Below, piece by piece: positions 61,607-64,000 of a stretch of DNA of 64,000 bases. The stretch covers positions 1,956,001 through 2,020,000 of the forward strand of contig NZ_CP132910.1 in NCBI RefSeq assembly GCF_030846775.1. Direction: 5' to 3'. Each line of letters starts with the position of its first letter. The first letter of the stretch is position 1. A model generated the notes under the pieces. That model had not been told where the DNA came from. It worked only from the letters and a program-made list of their open reading frames with translations, and searched no databases. Made by a program: the position numbers and the translations under genes. Origin of the DNA: Geothrix sp. 21YS21S-2. GTDB taxonomy: Bacteria; Acidobacteriota; Holophagae; Holophagales; Holophagaceae.

Positions 61607-63006
61607 AGGACATGTCCTACCAGGCCGTCATGGGCCGGCGCAACGAGATCATGAAGGCCAGCCTGGGGATCGATTTCACCGACTACATCCAGAGCCCCAT
61701 CGCCTTCGACTACGAGCGCATGATGCGCGAGACCGGGTACGCCCTGGAGGACATCGTCCGAATCCAGGCGGAGACCAAGGTCGGCAACACGCCGCTGTTC
61801 GAACTGACCAACCTCACCGAGGCGGTGCGCGCCTTCGCGGGCCCCGGCAAGGGCGCCCGCATCCTCGTCAAGGACGAGGCCGCCAACGCGGGCGGGTCCT
61901 TCAAGGCCCGCCGCGCGGCCATCAGCGCCTTCGAGGCGAAAAAGCGCGGCTACGCGGGCCTCGTGGCGGCCACCTCCGGCAACTACGGCGCGGCCGTGGC
62001 ATCCCAGGCCGCCATGCGCGGGCTGAAGTGCATCATCGTCCAGGAGGTCTTCGACAGCCGTGGCGTGGGGCAGCCCGAGATCCTGGAGAAGAGCCGGGCC
62101 TGCGAGGCCTACGGGGCCGAAGTGCAGCGCCTCTCCGTGGGGCCCGAGCTCTTCTTCCAGCTGCTGCTCACCCTCGAGACCACGGGCTTCTTCAACGCCA
62201 GCCTCTACACCCCCTTCGGCATCAAGGGCGTGGAGACCCTGGGGGTCGAGGTGGCCGAACAGGTGCGGGCGCGCTACGGCCAGGATCCCGACGCCGTGGT
62301 CATCACCCACGCGGGCGGCGGCAACCTCACGGGCACCGCCCGCGGGCTCATCGCGGCCGGGAGCACCGGCACCCGCGTCGTGGCCTGCTCCGTGGACCTG
62401 GGCGGCCTGCACATGGCCTCCGACACGGACTTCAACCGCAAGTCCTTCACCACCGGCCACACGGGCTTCGGCGTGCCCTTCGCCACCTGGCCGGACCGGG
62501 TGGACGTGCCCCGCAACGCGGCCCGCAGCCTGCGCTACATGGACGAGTACCAGCTGGTCACCCAGGGCGAGGTGTTCTACGTCACCGAACTCCTGGCCAA
62601 GCTGGAGGGCCTGGAACGGGGCCCGGCGGGCAACACCAGCCTCACGGCGGCCGTGACCCTGGCCCGCGCCATGGACCGGGACCAGATCGTGGTGGTTCAG
62701 GAGACGGAGTACACCGGCGCCGGCAAGCACCACAACCGCCAGCTCTCCTTCGCCCGGGAGAACGGCATCGAGGTGCGGGTGGGCGATCCCCGGGAGAACG
62801 TCCCCGGCAGGGTGATCGTCATACCCGAGCGCCTGGAGCAGGTGCGGGGCAGCGTCCAGGACATGGACAAGCTGCGTCTGTCCTACCTGCGCAACGCCGC
62901 CAAGGCCCATCCCATCCCGCTGTGGAGCGATGCGGACCGGGCCTTCCTCGCCGCCGACCTCAAGAAGGACCTCGACTGGGTGGCCCAGGCCGCCGCGACC
63001 CTCTGA
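61603..63006 (+). CDS. ortB: 2-amino-4-oxopentanoate thiolase, beta subunit (PLP enzyme)
   Basis: 467-residue pyridoxal-phosphate protein of the threonine-synthase-like fold II family; catalytic subunit of the OrtAB thiolase. PLP lysine is Lys101 in AGGSFKARRAA, with SGNYGAAVASQAAMRG as the phosphate/substrate loop region and HAGGGNLTGTARG as the glycine-rich loop. The start overlaps ortA (ATGA). Product: alanine and acetyl-CoA, which links to acetate kinase via acetyl phosphate if a phosphotransacetylase exists elsewhere. Confidence 0.92.
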   Translation: MKDMSYQAVMGRRNEIMKASLGIDFTDYIQSPIAFDYERMMRETGYALEDIVRIQAETKVGNTPLFELTNLTEAVRAFAGPGKGARILVKDEAANAGGSFKARRAAISAFEAKKRGYAGLVAATSGNYGAAVASQAAMRGLKCIIVQEVFDSRGVGQPEILEKSRACEAYGAEVQRLSVGPELFFQLLLTLETTGFFNASLYTPFGIKGVETLGVEVAEQVRARYGQDPDAVVITHAGGGNLTGTARGLIAAGSTGTRVVACSVDLGGLHMASDTDFNRKSFTTGHTGFGVPFATWPDRVDVPRNAARSLRYMDEYQLVTQGEVFYVTELLAKLEGLERGPAGNTSLTAAVTLARAMDRDQIVVVQETEYTGAGKHHNRQLSFARENGIEVRVGDPRENVPGRVIVIPERLEQVRGSVQDMDKLRLSYLRNAAKAHPIPLWSDADRAFLAADLKKDLDWVAQAAATL

Positions 63007-63023
63007 ACCCAACGGAGAACCCC

Positions 63024-63398
63024 ATGACGGATGAAACCCAGGCCCGGAAAGACCGGTTCGCGCTCCGCCAGGCCGAACTGGCCCAGCTGAGCGACGCCCA
63101 GCTCAAGGAACGCTTCTGGCAGCTCTGCAACCAGGTGGTGGCACCCATCGTGGACCTCGCCCGCACCCACACCAGCCCGTCCATCGAGCGCTCCGTACTC
63201 CTGCGCATGGGCGTGGACAGCGTCAGCTCCCACGGCGTGGTGGACCGCATCTTCGAGGCGGGCCTGCTGCCCAAGGGCGCGGGCAACGTGCTCCTGAAGG
63301 TGGGTGAGCGGGAAGGCAAGGACGTGCGCGGCGCCGCCGCGGCCATCCTCGAGAACAAGGACGTCCTCAAGAACCTCTTCCAGAGCGTGAACGCATGA
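63024..63398 (+). CDS. oraS: D-ornithine 4,5-aminomutase, S subunit
   Basis: 124-residue small subunit of the adenosylcobalamin/PLP-dependent mutase that converts D-ornithine to 2,4-diaminopentanoate. Typical family size; segments TSPSIERSVLLRMGVDSVSSHGVV and GLLPKGAGNVLLKV are characteristic. Its stop overlaps the oraE start (ATGA). Confidence 0.9.
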   Translation: MTDETQARKDRFALRQAELAQLSDAQLKERFWQLCNQVVAPIVDLARTHTSPSIERSVLLRMGVDSVSSHGVVDRIFEAGLLPKGAGNVLLKVGEREGKDVRGAAAAILENKDVLKNLFQSVNA

Positions 63399-64000
63399 GC
63401 GAGCATCTCGAACCCAACGTCAAGCTCGACATCGAGCACATCCTCGAGGGCCTGGAGGACTACCATCCCCCACGCAAGGGCTGGACCTGGCGCGACGTGC
63501 CCACCGAGGGCGTCAACATGGGCCCCTTCCACTTCCGGGACATGTCCAAGCCCCTGAAGAACTCCATCGGGCTCCCCGCCTCCAAGTACTTCGACCACAT
63601 CGACCCCCAGCCCTCCTGCGTGGTCACCACCGAGATCGCCTCCGGGCGCTTCGAGGACGACATCCGCCGCATGCGCATGGCGGCCTGGCACGGGGCGGAC
63701 CACATCATGGTCATCCGCACCACCGGCCAGAGCCACATCGACGGCCTGCTGGAAGGCACCCCCGAGGGCATCGGCGGGGTGCCCATCACCCGCAAGCAGA
63801 TCCGCGCCAGCCGCAAGGCCTGCGACCTCATCGAGGAGGAGGTGGGCCGGCCCATCAACTTCCATTCCTACGTCTCGGGCGTGGCGGGCCCCGAAGTGGC
63901 CGTGCTGTTCGCCGAGGAGGGCATCAACGGCGCCCACCAGGACCCCCAGTACAACGTCCTCTACCGCAACGTGAACATGTACCGCTCCTTCGTGGACGCC
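63395..64000 (+). CDS. oraE: D-ornithine 4,5-aminomutase, E subunit (5' part only)
   Basis: 202 codons, open to the window end. Large catalytic subunit with PLP and adenosylcobalamin sites. The N-terminal segment GWTWRDVPTEGVNMGPFHFRDMSKPLKNSIGLPASKYF and the long SHIDGLLEGTPEGIGGVPITRKQIRASRKACDLIEEEVGRP are typical of OraE. The B12- and PLP-binding domains lie beyond the window. An ornithine racemase, needed to supply D-ornithine from L-ornithine, is not seen and may be downstream. Confidence 0.92.
   Translation, partial: MSEHLEPNVKLDIEHILEGLEDYHPPRKGWTWRDVPTEGVNMGPFHFRDMSKPLKNSIGLPASKYFDHIDPQPSCVVTTEIASGRFEDDIRRMRMAAWHGADHIMVIRTTGQSHIDGLLEGTPEGIGGVPITRKQIRASRKACDLIEEEVGRPINFHSYVSGVAGPEVAVLFAEEGINGAHQDPQYNVLYRNVNMYRSFVDA

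Overview
The window is very GC-rich, densely coded bacterial chromosome. There is no rRNA, tRNA, CRISPR array, phage or insertion-sequence gene that I can recognise. The gene mix points to a strict or facultative anaerobe that respires and ferments: a beta-oxidation operon with an electron-transfer-flavoprotein membrane oxidoreductase, a tetraheme fumarate-reductase-like flavocytochrome c, an aldehyde ferredoxin oxidoreductase, B12-dependent ornithine degradation, a tricorn-like protease and a prolyl oligopeptidase. A Geothrix/Holophaga-like member of the Acidobacteriota fits this picture, but that is an inference from gene content and base composition, not from a marker gene.

Layout. 1-2155: a Zn/Cd/Pb-type P-ATPase (cut off by the window start) diverging from its CadR/MerR-type regulator across a classical MerR promoter. 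2188-8274: a secreted protein of unknown function, a secreted S9 peptidase and a long-chain acyl-CoA synthetase. 8541-17510: a six-gene fatty-acid oxidation operon (fadJ, thiolase, acyl-CoA dehydrogenase, ETF:quinone-type Fe-S oxidoreductase, etfB, etfA). 17660-20886: an acyl-CoA transferase with a sigma-54 promoter, next to a sigma-54 activator. 20893-23365: the AMMECR1/MEMO/radical-SAM trio of unknown function. 23421-28560: tricorn-like protease, two small genes and an AAA/DUF4143 ATPase. 28729-32930: sbcDC. 32992-38267: chemoreceptor, TetR regulator, FUSC-type membrane protein, isochorismatase-family hydrolase. 38412-43395: an operon of LctP-type permease, glycerate kinase, a small membrane protein, a DUF1893 protein and a LarA-type nickel racemase homologue. 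43556-49131: HIT protein, malate synthase-like enzyme, nucleotidyltransferase, methyltransferase, class II fructose-bisphosphatase. 49248-53086: flavocytochrome c with a DcuS/DcuR-like two-component system. 53107-58424: acetate kinase, a sigma-54 activator, and its probable target, a tungsten-type aldehyde oxidoreductase with a MoaD-like carrier. 58573-64000: an XRE-cupin regulator diverging from arcB-ord-ortA-ortB-oraS-oraE, an operon for citrulline/ornithine breakdown to alanine and acetyl-CoA; the window ends inside oraE.

The genes support a peptide- and fatty-acid-using lifestyle: proteases release amino acids, ornithine is cleaved to alanine and acetyl-CoA, aldehydes are oxidised by AOR, acetate kinase and the CoA-transferase handle acyl groups, and electrons from acyl-CoA oxidation enter the quinone pool, with the flavocytochrome as a possible terminal reductase.

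The least ordinary non-coding signals are a dispersed repeat with perfect 42-bp inverted arms (43401-43548 and 58425-58570, differing by compensated changes, plus a shorter relative at 61260-61309), a palindrome at 59146-59176 that carries two overlapping divergent promoters, and two sigma-54 promoters each beside a sigma-54 activator gene.
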